Made by a program: the position numbers and the translations under genes | The notes under the pieces: generated by a model | The model's database searches: none | Told to the model about the DNA's origin: nothing | What the model saw: only the letters and a program-made list of their open reading frames with translations | Source: Flaveria trinervia | Lineage: Eukaryota > Streptophyta > Magnoliopsida > Asterales > Asteraceae | DNA: 64,000 bases | NCBI GenBank assembly: GCA_025506515.1 | Contig: CM046451.1 | Span: 38,814,595 to 38,878,594 of the forward strand | Reading direction: 5' to 3' | Part shown: one piece after another, positions 32,642 to 44,400 of the stretch | Layout of the letters: the number at the start of each line of letters is the position of its first letter | Position numbering within the stretch: position 1 is the first letter of the stretch

Positions 32642-35460
32642 ATGGAAGACCAATATTCAGCCTTTACAGCAAGGAGAGACTCACGTATACAAAATTGATG
32701 CTACTGGAAAATGTGATGGGGAATCGCAACAACCCCCAAAGCTAATCACATTAGACGAATATCCACAATAGAAACAACGTTTTGAGATCTACTTAAATAG
32801 AGTAGATCCCAATCTATGGGAGTCTATAGAGTCGGGGTACAACATGCCTATAGGAGCTAATGGTGTCAAACTCACACTTGGTGGCATGACTGACGGACAA
32901 AAGGTGAAATACAATGCAGAGAAGAAAGTTTATGCTTTGCTTACTCAGTCAATTCTGAAGGACATCTTTCATCAATTCTCGGAATATACACAAGCAAAGA
33001 AGCTCTGTGATGCATTGGAGAAACAGTATGACGGAAATGCATCATTGAAGGCCATAAAGGCTAAGGCTTTAAAGAAGGAGTTTGAAAACTTCTCCTCGAT
33101 GGGTAAAGAAAGCCTAGATGATGTGATCGATAGATTCTACCACTTGATGAGTGAGATGCACACTCATGGAGTATCAACGTCAATGGAGGACAAAGTGTCA
33201 AACTTTGCAGACGGGCTGTCAGAGAAATGGGTGTCATTTGTCTCAAATCTCAGATAGAATGGTATGCTAACGAAGTTAGATATCAATGACTTCATTCTAA
33301 AACTGAGTGAAAAAGAACCGAGGATGAAGTACAGAGCTCAAAAGGCTTCTTATGATCAGAATCCAGCACTGTACAATGCAACTCCTCAAGCCAAGATATC
33401 GGGAGCACCTCTTCAGACAGCTTTTGTATCAAGCTCGTCTGGTCCCTCACCGGCTTGTACTTCAGGCACAGAAATGTTAGGTCGTCTGGTACCCAATACA
33501 TTGCACCTGAAGCCAACACAAAAAAGCTGAAAACCGAGAACTTCAGCAATGTGATAGTTATGGTAGCTAAAGAGCACATGGATCTCTTAGCTGCGTTAGT
33601 CCACTCCTATGATGGACTAATTGCTAGAAAGATTGGGAACTACCACCTGGCAGATGAGGACTATGAGCAGGTGGATGAGACAGAGCTGGAGAGGATGGAC
33701 ATAATGTGGGCCTTAGCCAGTGTAGTCCGGAGAGCAAAGAAGTTTGTCAAAAAGACCGGACAAAATTTGATTGCCACTAAGGACACTACCTTCGGCTTTG
33801 ACAAATCCAAGGTAACCTGCTTCAACTGCGGTAAGAAAGGGCACTTCAAAAGGGAGTGTATGAAGCCAAAGAAGACTGGCAATGGGAATCCTTTCTCCTC
33901 CTCAATCGTCAGGAGAAACCCACTAGCAGTCCTACTTCATCAAGGAAGGATACCAAAGTCTTGACTGCTCATGATGATGAAGGACAGGACTGGAGCTTTT
34001 GGTTTGTCTCACCGGGAGAATCAATAACGCTAGTGTGGAGGATATCGAAGATGACTCTGCCAGTGAAGGAGATATAGCAGTCGAACTTGCGATGTCAACA
34101 TCAGAAGAAACTGCACCAGTGGTCACCTACCTGCCTGAAGACGGAAAACTACTACAACTTCAGAATCACCAGCTCCAGAAACATCAGATTCTGCATTGAT
34201 GGCTGATTCTTCAGAAACCACTCAGGTAAGTACTATTGACCAACTCTTTAATAATCATGCTTGTTCTGATTGTAATAACTTTAGGGAAAGCATTGCTTTA
34301 AAATTTTCTTGGTTATTAGATCATAATGATAACTTAGTAAAGGACCAAGAACTATGCACTAAGGCTAACAGAGTTTAAAACAAAATGAGCATAGTTATAT
34401 AGAAAAGATAGACCTTTTGAACAAACAGCTTAGGGAAATAGAAGTGGTAGCCTTTAACCAAGATAATGACATTAGGTACTATCTTAACTCCCTAGAAGAC
34501 ACTAAGAAGCAAAAAGCAGGTTTAGAAGTAGAAGTTAATTCCCTAAAACAAAAACTATATTGTTGGACTAGTTCTTCACACATAGTCCAAAACTTAGTGA
34601 GAGAGAGAAACAACGGGGAGGGATGGGTTATAAAGTGGTTACACCACCACATGAGATCTTTATGAACACAAAATGTAAACCAATCAATGATAATCCAATC
34701 AAGGATGATGTGATGTCTACTCCTCTTGTAAGTGATCCAGATTCCACACGTTCATCAAATGAATGTGGCACTAAACAAAAGGAGGCCACTTCAAAGGAAA
34801 AAGGTAAAATGCCTTGTGTTAATCTGGACAAAGAGTTTGAAAAGGTTAGTATTAAGTCTGGTTCAAAAACTGTCAAATCTAAACCTAAAAGGACCAATAA
34901 TGTTAACCAATCATGTGTATCATGTCTAAGTCTAGAAAATAGAAAAGAAAAAGATGTTAAAACTGTTAAAGCAATTAACTTTGTTAAACCAGACAAAACA
35001 TCTAAACAAGGTGAGTCGAAAGCAAAATAAAGTAAGGTCACCCGGGTGTCACATACATTTCCACAAAAGCAATTAGATCGTAAAGTCGAAAGCAGAGCTT
35101 GCTACAGTTGTGGAGAGCATGGACACATTGCGTCTCACTGTCCTTACTATCAGACACCAAGGAGGAAAGTTGAACTTCCTGAACAAAAACCTAGCTCTTT
35201 TAAGAGGAACTCAGTGATGCCACCTAAAGAGATAGTGAACCTAAAGTTCAACACATCAGCCAGCCGTCTGTTTATCATAAATAGGCCTTGCACAAAGCTA
35301 GTTTATGGAAGGAGAAATCAACCTCATTGTCTGATAATGAGAACAAGAAGACATCTGAGCTTCTCTCACCATCCAATGGTCTATGGGTACATTTATGATA
35401 TGTAATGCCTCTGGGAAACCCAAGCCAGTCAAGGCTTGGGTTCCTAACCTGAACTAATGT
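32642..35460 (+). pseudogene. Copia family A gag, broken
   Basis: The likely start is the ATG at 32642 (MEDQYSAFTARR); frame then changes near 32690. The UBN2-type gag domain covers about 32740-33255, with KLITLDEYPQ, VDPNLWESIESGYN and EKKVYALLTQSILKDIF; the 137-codon piece ends at a TAG at 33255. Further pieces carry a first zinc knuckle CFNCGKKGHFKREC (about 33818-33859), a Leu/Lys/Glu coiled-coil region (34400-34620), and a second knuckle CYSCGEHGHIASHC (about 35102-35143). Frameshifts near 33515, 33960 and 34190 break it. Gag makes the particle and binds RNA. A gag of this length with a distal second knuckle is seen in SIRE-like elements. Confidence 0.82.
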
Positions 35461-35473
35461 TTTCAAACTGAAT

Positions 35474-35980
35474 GTGCAGGGTGTTCGATATAATGCTGAA
35501 ACCAACACATGGATTATAGACAGCAGAGCATCCAAGCACATGACAGGGAACATGGATCTCTTATCAAACGTCAAACAGATAAAAGGAGATCACGTTTCGT
35601 TTGCTGGAAACAACGGTGGGTACATCACAACTCAAGGGAAATTAGGTATTAGAAAGTGATGTTTGACAAGGTAAACTACGTTTAACAACTTCAGAATAAC
35701 TTGCTTTCTGTTTCTCAAATTAATGATAAAGACATTAAGGTAGTGTTTGACAACAAGAAGTGCTATGTCTTGAAGAAGGACTACGTCATCCCGGGGGATC
35801 AAGTATTAATGCCTGCCTCAAGATATACTGACCTTTATGTCTTGGATCTATCGAAGGACTTCACAACGGATCATGAGGTTCAGTGCTTCTTGTCAAAAGC
35901 TACTGAGAAGGAATCCATCTCCCGACATAGGAGAATGGGACACATTTATCCATGGAAGATGAATCACTTGATCTAGAATG
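35474..35980 (+). pseudogene. Copia family A protease and pre-integrase region, active site changed
   Basis: The frame 35474-35659 reads TNTWIIDSRASKHMTGN. In copia proteases the motif is DSGAS; here Gly is Arg, which should abolish activity. A stop at 35657 and a frame change lead into NLLSVSQINDKDIKVVFDNKKCYVLK (35699 onward) and the HRRMGH part of the integrase zinc-binding region (about 35928-35945), then a TAG at 35974. Confidence 0.82.
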
Positions 35981-35985
35981 ATCTA

Positions 35986-36799
35986 GTGACACGAGTCAAC
36001 GTCAAAAACTTCCAACTTCCGGATTTCTGTGTTGCGTGCAAGAAGGGCAAACAGATGAAGAAGGCTCATAAGGAAAAGAAAGTTCACTCTATCGAACTTC
36101 CTCTTGAACTTCTTCAAATGGATCTGTTTGGTCTAGTCAGTACACGAAGCATTGCACGTGACTTGTAGTGCTATGTAGTTATTGATGACTACTTAAGATT
36201 CACTTGGGTAATGTTTCTAAAAATCCAAATGAGAAATATTTAAGTCATTCAAAGAGTTACTAACTACTCTGGAGTCCTTATACAAGTTAAAAGTACGTCA
36301 AGTGCGCTCAGACAACAGGACTGAGTTCAAGAATTAATTGATGGAGGCTTACTGCAAGGAAAAGAGAATTATGCATCAGCTCACTTCTGCCTACACTCCT
36401 CAGATGAACGGCGTTGCTAAAAAGAAGAATCGCAGCTTGATAGAGACGACACAATCAATGCTAGCAGACTCAAAACTGCCTATCCAATTCTGGAATGAAG
36501 CAATTGCAAATGCATATTATACATTAAATAGAGTTCTGGTAGTGAAATGCCATGGTAAGATGTGCTATGAGTTACTACAACGATGTAAACCAAATCTGGA
36601 GTATCTCGAGTCGTTTGGCACTCCGTGCACCCTACTGAAGAAGACTCAGGAAGGGAAATTCAGCGAGAAGGCTGATGAAGGTATCTTTCTAGGAAACAAC
36701 ATGCCGAACAAGAGGGTCTACAATAACTCGACGTGTCAGGTAGAAGTCTGGTGTAATGTTGATGTTCAGAGGTACACCACACCACCTGCTGGAAAATGA
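35986..36799 (+). pseudogene. Copia family A integrase, catalytic Glu replaced
   Basis: The Cys pair is in FCVACKKGKQ (about 36024-36055) and the first core Asp in LLQMDLFGLVS (about 36111-36145). A TAG at 36166-36168 and a lost frame follow; the second Asp is in VRSDNRTEFKN (about 36303-36335), followed by TAA. The last part, 36338-36799, has SAYTPQMNGVAKKKNRSLIE, where the third catalytic residue (Glu in GVAE) is Lys. SFGTPCTLLKK and GKFSEKADEGIFLG mark the end of the domain. Integrase would insert the cDNA; this copy lacks the full D,D,E set. Confidence 0.85.
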
Positions 36800-38000
36800 T
36801 CCGGCTTCTTTTTCGACTATGATGGATTCTTCAAGTCCTTCAACATACCACTCTTCGCTTCTGATGATGAGTTAGCAACAAAGATGATGTATGATGTTCT
36901 AAACACACCACCTTAGGATCTACATCATTCAACGTACAAGGTGATTCATCTACCATCTCAGGGGGAACGCTTGCACATAGTGACTCTTCCTCTGATGAAG
37001 AAGCTGTGGAGACTAATCAGAACAATCAAGAGCAACAGGTTCCCCCTACCGATAGTTGACAAGCATTTGACATTGATGCCTCTACACCTTTGGAACCTCA
37101 GACTCCTACTGCCTCAGATACTGAACCGAATGTTCATAATCTTGATTCTGAGGTAGTTGTTCCAACCACTCTTGGTTCACGACTAAATGTGTATCATCCT
37201 TTGGATAATGTCATTGGAGATGTGAGATCAGGAGTTCAGACCAGAAATCAGTTGTATTCAGCTGATTATGCCTCAGTGATGGAAAATGGTTACATTCATG
37301 ATAGTGCATATCATTGCTTTGTTTCTCAGTTTGAGCCAACATATGTTAGTGAAGCCCTGAATGATGAGGCATGGGTGAGTGCCATGCAAGAAGAATTTCT
37401 TCAATTCAAGAAGTTAGGTGTATGGACTCTGGTGGATAGACCTAAAGGTGCTAAGGTCATTGGCACAAAATGGGTCTCGAAATGCAAGAAAGATGATCAA
37501 GGCGTGATCATCAGAAACAAGGCTCAACTTGTTGTCCAAGGATTTCGACAATTCGAGGGCATTGACTACAATGAAGTGTTTGCACCCGTGGCATGAATGG
37601 AAGCAATCCGTATCTTCCTTGCCTCTGCATCTTATATGAAGATTAAAGTTATCAACTTGATGTGAAGAGTGCTTTCCTTCATGGTGAAATCAGAGAGACA
37701 GTGTATGTCAGTCAACCTGAGGGATTTGAGGATCCATATCATAGGGACCGAGTCTACAAACTTGACAAGGCTCTATATGGGCTTCATCAAGCTCCTAGAG
37801 CTTGGTATGAGAAACTCTCGACTGACCTTATGAAACACGGTTTTCGTAGAGGGGTCATTGACTGTACATATTCATAAAAGAAAAGGATAGAGATTTACAG
37901 CTTGTTCAAATCTATGTCGATGGCATAATCTTTGGTTCAAAGATCGAACATCTATGTAAAGAGTTTGAAGCAGTAATGAAGGCTGAGTTTTAGATGAGTG
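36800..38000 (+). pseudogene. Copia family A reverse transcriptase, YVDD changed
   Basis: A Pro/Ser/Thr-rich linker (36941-37250) precedes RT. RT begins with EALNDEAWVSAMQEEFLQF (about 37353), then GTKWVSKCKKDDQG and GIDYNEVFAPVA with a TGA at 37594-37596. After a frame change come AFLHGEIRETVYVSQPEGF (37668 onward) and ALYGLHQAPRAWYEKL. The catalytic box reads IYVDGIIFGS (about 37911-37940): the second Asp of YVDD is Gly. Stops occur near 37876, 37927 and 37992. Confidence 0.87.
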
Positions 38001-38884
38001 CCATGGGAGAGATGAAATTCTTTCTCGGGTTACAGGTGGATCGGACACCAAAAGGGATTTTCCTACATCAGGCCAAGTATGTAGGAGATATCCTTAGTCG
38101 GTTTGACATGGAAAATGCTTCCACAGCTGGGACTCCACTTGGTACAAACCACGATGTAGCACCCGACAAGAATGGTGATCTAGTCGATGCCACTATGTAC
38201 CGAGGTATGATTGGATCTCTCATGTACCTCACTGCCTCAAGACCTGATATCATGTACGTGGCGTGCTTATGTTCAAGATATCAGGCAAAGCCAAAAGTTA
38301 ACCATCTGATAGGGGTCAAAAGGATCTTTCATTATCTGAAGGGTATTCCAACACTTAGGTTATGGTATCCTCATGACGATGACTTCGAGCTGACAGCGTA
38401 TAGTGACTCGGATTATGGTAGCTACACGACGAACTACAAGTCTACATCAGCGGGATGTCAATTCTTTGGGAGGAGATTAGTGACATGGCAGTGTAAGAAG
38501 CAGACCTCGGTTGCTTTGTCAACTTGTGAACCCGAATACGTTGCTGCTGCAAGTTGCTGTTCACAAATCATATGGATTCAACAGCAAATGCGGGACTACG
38601 GTTTGAAATTCTCTTCTACTCCTATTTTTTTTGATAATTCAGCTGCTATTGCAGTAACCAAATATCCAGTCCAACATCCTAAGACCAAACACATTGGCAA
38701 AAAATATCACTTTATACGTGATTGCTTTGAAAAGAACTTAATCGATGTGATTAAAATAAATACTGATTTTCAACGCGCTGACCTCTATACAAAGGCTTTT
38801 GACAAACCACGTTTTCTATATCTGTTAGAGGTCAACGACATTAAAATGAAAAGTGATGTAATTCCCGATGATGACCATGTGTAG
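37994..38884 (+). pseudogene. Copia family A RNase H domain, longest open piece
   Basis: A 296-codon open frame covers the RT end (GEMKFFLGLQVDRTPKGIF, SLMYLTASRPDIMY) and RNase H. The catalytic residues can be placed: Asp in YSDSDYGS, Glu in LSTCEPEYVAA and Asp in IFFDNSAAI. The end is typical of copia (ADLYTKAFDKPRFLYLLEVNDIK). Only the upstream link to RT is broken (TAG at 37992). It ends at a TAG at 38882-38884, so pol ends 2.5 kb before the extra ORF. Confidence 0.88.
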
Positions 38885-40757
38885 TTCGATGCGTACTGTC
38901 CATCTATCTTTTAATTTTATTTTTAATTTTATTTTGTTTATGTCGCTTAATTACATTAATGTTATTCGGTCGCCTATTAAAATCCTAAAAAGTGTTAATC
39001 GGTTACGGTTTTAGAATTTTTGGGGGAGAATAGGTCAGTTAGTAACATTAACAAAAAAAACGAGAGAGAAGGAGAGGTTGGCTGATAGAAAGTAGATCGT
39101 ATCTGTGATACCGATTTAATGACATTGGAAAATGATAGTACACAGGTACAAATCACTTGGGACTTTAAAATTTTAAATAAAATATGATATGAAGTTCAAA
39201 ATATAAGTCTGTGTAGTCTGAGCAATATAAAAGGAAAAATGATTGTAAAACTAGCTACTACTAAGGTAACACAAAGAATGTAGACCTAGAGGTTGTTGGG
39301 CCACAGATGATATGTCGGTAGATTCAACACAATAGACGATTAAACCTTATTGGTGATCTCAAGAACAAACTAAGTTGTTCAACAAGCTGTGGGTTAACAT
39401 CTTATCCCTGGTCAACACAATCAACAAATTCCAATAAGGGGTGACGAGTAGAATTAACGCCACAAATGTGTGCGTTAGACCAAAATATGAGCAAAAGCAA
39501 TCCAACTAATAACTTATGTTGTTGGTGAGAAATGAGCAAAAAGATTTAAATTGCTCAAACAAGAAGATAGGTTATGTGCCTCTGATATGCGGTGGCACTG
39601 ACCTGAGGATAAGCATAACCTATATATTCTAGACGTCATTGTTGTTTGCCGCCTATCTGTTGTGCGGTGGCACTGACCTGAGGCTTGGCTTCTCTCTGAA
39701 AGTTCTATGAATAGTTTCTTCTTGAAAATTCCCATGAGACCGCTCAAAATATCCTGAGGAATGTTGATTACCATATAAGTGTGGGATCCACAAATTCCTG
39801 TTGAAATAATTAAACCTAAACTATCACCAATCTGTGTCAAAAGTCTGTGTATAGATTTAAGAGAACTAGTATACTAACAATCATCGTGGTTGCAATTCTT
39901 GAAAGTCCAAATCAAGGTGGTATGTAATGTTACTAGTATGATTTCCTAAACTTGCTAACGACTCTAGATGAAAAACAAGAATTGAGCATCAAAAGGTGTT
40001 GATAACATGTCCCAAATGATTTAACTTGCCTGTTGATTCCAATTTGAATTGGTGCAGTTATGGTCAAAAGTAATTGAAGCTGCCTATTCCGAAACCGAAT
40101 CCATTAGATTTCTATCTTAGGATTTATATGTCACTCGAAAGGTCAAAAACAAGTTTAGTTTTGTATTTCAGTTAAGTCTTTTGTTTTGTTTCAATTCAGT
40201 CAATTTAGTTTGTTTAATATCGGACTACGTCATGGAATTCAGTAAGGGAGTTATTTCAACTAAAAGGGTCGTGTCTGAGGTGACCACACGTGTTTTCAAA
40301 TGTAAAATCAGTCACGTCTGAGGTAACAAATTTGTTTAAAAGGATCACGTCTGAGGTGGTCAAAAGTTTTTCGAGTTAAAATGATCATGTTTGAGATGAC
40401 CAAATGCACATAAAGTTTCATCAAAAGTTAAAAAGGGTTAAGTGAAAAATGGTCATAAAGTCAAAATCATGAGTATGATCCAATCGCACGACTAGACCAT
40501 GAGCATGGACCCACATTGTGAATGGACCATACTCATGCACTAAACAGCCGAATGCCACATGAGTATGGACCATTCACCAGAATGGCTTATCAGATGAGCC
40601 ATTCGACCGAATGAGACTATGCGAATGAGTCAGTCGCCCGACTGAAGTCCAGTCGGCCGACTGAATGTAGTCGACTGAGCCAATCGCACGACTTCGGTCC
40701 ATTCACCTGAATGAACCGAGCGAATGGGTCCAGTCGGCCGAATGAAATCAGATTCAG
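38885..40757 (+). other. Non-coding spacer between pol and the aORF promoter
   Basis: No supported ORF lies here. It holds a purine tract GGGGGAGAA at 39022-39030 preceded by TTTTT, a 21-bp direct repeat (TGCGGTGGCACTGACCTGAGG near 39579 and 39661, written here in full), four repeats around GTCACGTCTGAGGTGACC (40258-40400) and a palindromic word array (40478-40745). The last two parts lead straight into the TATA box at 40758. Confidence 0.7.
40258..40400 (+). repeat. Four tandem GTCTGAGGTGACC repeats of about 45 bp
   Basis: Each unit has AAAAGGGTCGTGTCTGAGG, or a variant with GTCACGTCTGAGGT, and most end in GACCA. The arms GGTC and GACC can pair, and two units contain ACGTC. The location upstream of the aORF TATA box suggests an enhancer-like block. 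Confidence 0.7.
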
Positions 40758-40766
40758 TATAAATAG
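40478..40766 (+). promoter_or_regulatory. Internal promoter of the family A aORF
   Basis: An array of interrupted palindromes (AGTCGGCCGACT, ATTCGACCGAAT, GTCGCCCGAC) ends 10-20 bases before TATAAATAG at 40758-40766. A start of transcription would fall near 40790. The layout mirrors the LTR of the same element, where the same words precede TATAAATAC. Confidence 0.6.
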
Positions 40767-40905
40767 GGCCACAGTCGATCGCAATCAACTCATCACCCCC
40801 TAATCACCCTAAAATCACACTTTTTACCATTACTCTGCCAAATTTTCATCCAACCCAAATTAGTTGATTATTCGCATATTTTGACCTTCGTTGTTGATTA
40901 TACAG

Positions 40906-41443
40906 GTAAAATGCGGTGTACCTATGCCAAAAGCTCCATCGATTGGCCTCCAAAATCAAGAAATTGGACCAAACAAGAACCGAACCGTTTAATGTACTAA
41001 TAACCTAACTAAACTGAGTAAAATGTTGAAATTATAGTTATTAGGTTATTAGTTAAGTGATTGCGAGTCTAAAGAACCATTACATGAAGTTTAATTTCAA
41101 GAACTGTTAAAAATCGAATCTCAGTCGACCGAACAGTGAGTCATGTGACTGGACACCAGAATGAACTCCAATCACACGATTGAGCTAGTCAAATGGCTCA
41201 ATCGGCCGAATGTACCATACGTATGAGCTCAGTCGGCCGACTGAACCAATCGCAGGCTCAGTCAACCGGCTGAACTCAGTCACATACTCAGTCACCGACT
41301 GTATCCAGTCGCATGCCAAGTCAACCGACTGAACACAGTCACATGGTTTAGTCTCATGGGTGACCCAGAATGAATTCAAACAAGTTAATTTGAACTGATT
41401 TGTGTCGTGTGGTTGGTTAATGTTTATGTGTTTTGTGTTACAG
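40906..41443 (+). other. Predicted 5'UTR intron of the family A aORF
   Basis: Donor TACAG|GTAAAATGCG and acceptor TTTTGTGTTACAG|ATTG lie 4 bases before the ATG at 41448. The intron contains a further palindromic word array at 41108-41362. The family B aORF has a matching but shorter intron (52830-52948) with donor CAAG|GTAAAACATG. Confidence 0.55.
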
Positions 41444-41447
41444 ATTG

Positions 41448-44400
41448 ATGGCAGAAAGGTGGTCCATCACCCCAAGCATAACATCTGTGCTCAGTTGGAC
41501 TGCACAACTCGGAATGGTGCCGAGTTTGCAGGGATCATCGCTTTCCTTAAGTGATCAAGGATCTACAAGGAGATATCTACACCATGCACTCCTTACAGGT
41601 CTATATAACAGGCCTTTTGGGATAATGCATCGGTTGATCGATCCCGTGAGCTGTACTGCATAAGGAGTTCTATCTTTGGTTTGGACATAGAGATCACGGC
41701 TAAAGAAATTCAGAGTGTACTAGGGTTGGGAGATGATATAGACCACCCCACCAGACTTCACCCACTAACAGTGAGAGGGTGCTTTATGAGGATGAAGTAT
41801 GTTGGGGATATAAACGCAGGGGTGCTCAACAAGAGCAACCTGTGTCCCCAGTACAAGTACTTGGCACACGTCATCCTCAAGTGCCTAGCGTCGTGAAGGG
41901 GTGGGTTCGATGACATATTAGACCAGATTCAAAATGCCTACGTGGCACTGGTGCTGAACCACCCCTTCAGCTTTTCTAGCATGATCTTCTCTTATTTGAT
42001 AGAGAACTTGGAGGCGAAGGGCAAAGAAGGTTTCTACATGTACCCTAGGTTCTTACAGATGATCTTCAACGAGAAGCTGCTCACATTGCCAAAGGAGAGC
42101 CATGACGCTGTGGCACTAGAGATTATGGATGATACGACGCGGGGTCGTATGAAGGTATACCAGGGAAAGCAGGTCAAGCCCCCGGTAAAGAGACTTATAG
42201 GCCATCTGGCCAAGGTGCACTACGTGGCGCCAGGGAGGCGTAAATGGCTTCACGTAGACAGTGATTCGAATGTCGAGCAGCTAGAGCTACCTGAAGACGA
42301 CTTTGACGACGACGACAGCGACAAAGGTGGAGATGCGGGGCCCACTCCACCGGGGGCCCCCACTACTGATATGGCATCTCCAACATCCACCCAAGGTGGA
42401 GCAGACCTGCAAGGTTCCATCAGGACTTTTGTCTTGATAAGGAGGAGGACATGAATGAGGAGTCCCTAACCCGCACTTGGGGAGCCGGGTGGTTGCAACC
42501 GACCGAGGTATTCTGGAGGTTGGTGGACGCCCTGGCGAATCTGGGAGGCTGACACTAATCCTATGTATGCTCCTGATCAGTCCAACAGTGTTCCAGGGGG
42601 AGCATCCACCTCGAAGGGATCGAGGAAGAAAAGGATGGCTCAGCTCCACGGGTTGAAGAAGAAGAAGAGAAGGATGATCTTCATCACCACCACCACTACT
42701 ACCACATCTTCCACCACTCCACCCATTACTACCATCCCATCCACAACAGTATCTACTTCATCTATACCAACCCCAATCCTCACCACTCCACTACCAACTT
42801 CATCTATACGACCCCAATCTTCACCATTCCACCACCACCTTCATCTATACCACCCCCAATCTTCACCATCCCACCACCACCTTCATCTATACCATCCCTA
42901 ATCTTCTTCACTGCCACCACCACCACCACCACCACTAGCCACCTAGCTAGACCGTCATCTTACCCATCTTTCCATCTAGATCCTCTCTACCTCCTAGTGG
43001 GGTAGAGGAACAGCTCTTAGCACTTAACCGAATGGTGCTGAAGCTGTTGGCAGCCGACGACGAGAAGACTACCCAGATTCATCAGCTAGTAGATCTTACT
43101 GCTGCACAATCTCAACAGATATCTCAGTAGGCTTAGTTGATTGAGCAGCAGGCCCAACAGATTGCTACACAGAGCACAAAGGTGTCTCAACTCCAGATGC
43201 AACATGTCCAATCAGCCAAAAGGATAGAGGAGTTGGAGACTACCAACAAGACCATCATGCTGAGGCTCAAAGGATCTAAAAAGGAGCCACTAAAGATCAA
43301 AGAGGGAGATGGAGATGATGGTGATGATGATGACAGTGATGATGATGATCGTGATGTGCAAGGAGATGATACTAATGCTGGTGATGATGCTGATGATGAT
43401 GCTGATGATGATGATAAGGATACATCTACTGCAGGTGCCATATCTGCAAGTGAAAGGAGGAGCAAAAGGACTCAAGACCATGGTGCCTCCACTTCAGCCC
43501 CATCAGCAGAGGAGCATATGATACAAGACAAGAGTAATACTTAGTTGTTTATGTTATTAAATCATATGTATTTGAATCTTGTATCAAATTAATGTAGTGA
43601 ATGTTTATATTTAATGTTGATGTTTTCTGTTTTGATTATTAACTAATGATTGATGTGCTCCATGTTTTAAATCAAGCAGATCCAAACTACCAGAGCGATG
43701 AGTATGATGTTGCTCCCCTCCAACAGATCAAGACTCAGCTCTTGATGATTCTTGATCTGCAGGGTATTGTTAGGAGATCAGTGAACTACACTCCTGAAGA
43801 AGGAGAGATAATTCATGATCTCACAGACGAGCAACTTGCAGAAATTTTCCAACTCAATCCAGATGAGATTATGAAAGATGCTCCAACAGTCCAAGTTGAA
43901 AGTGATGATGAGCTCAACGAAGTTGATGAGATGGAGATAGAAGATGTCGTTCCCAATCTGGGCGACGACCTTGTCAGTGAAACTTTTGAGACTCTGGATA
44001 GAATGGAAGCAGAGTCGGACAAGAAAGAAGACACAACCCAATCCTCGGAAGCTGAACTTAATATCAGAAAGGTTGAGTGGGCTTCTTGCTTTGAAGAAAT
44101 AAGAGCCCAACGTGGTTCTTCAACGTCAACTGCCTACACCAAGCTGTATAAAGTAAAGAAACATTAAAAGGTGTCAGGCAGAATCATAGCATGGGCGTAT
44201 TTTGAAGATCTCAATGTTTATGCAGTTAAACATGAGAAAGGGATTGAGTATTTCAGGTTTCCTCATGACCTGAAGACTCTTCCTAGATTTGAGCTGAACC
44301 AGTTAGCAAAGTTAGAATTGCTATACGCGACCCAAGGAAAATGTCAAGCTGGTTTGAGACTGCTCTTAAAAGAGAGTACCACACCAGATGGGTAAACTTC

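Noticed and set aside
39514..39840. Minus-strand 108-codon ORF in the copia A spacer
   Set aside because: It overlaps a direct repeat, has no known motif and is antisense in a non-coding spacer.
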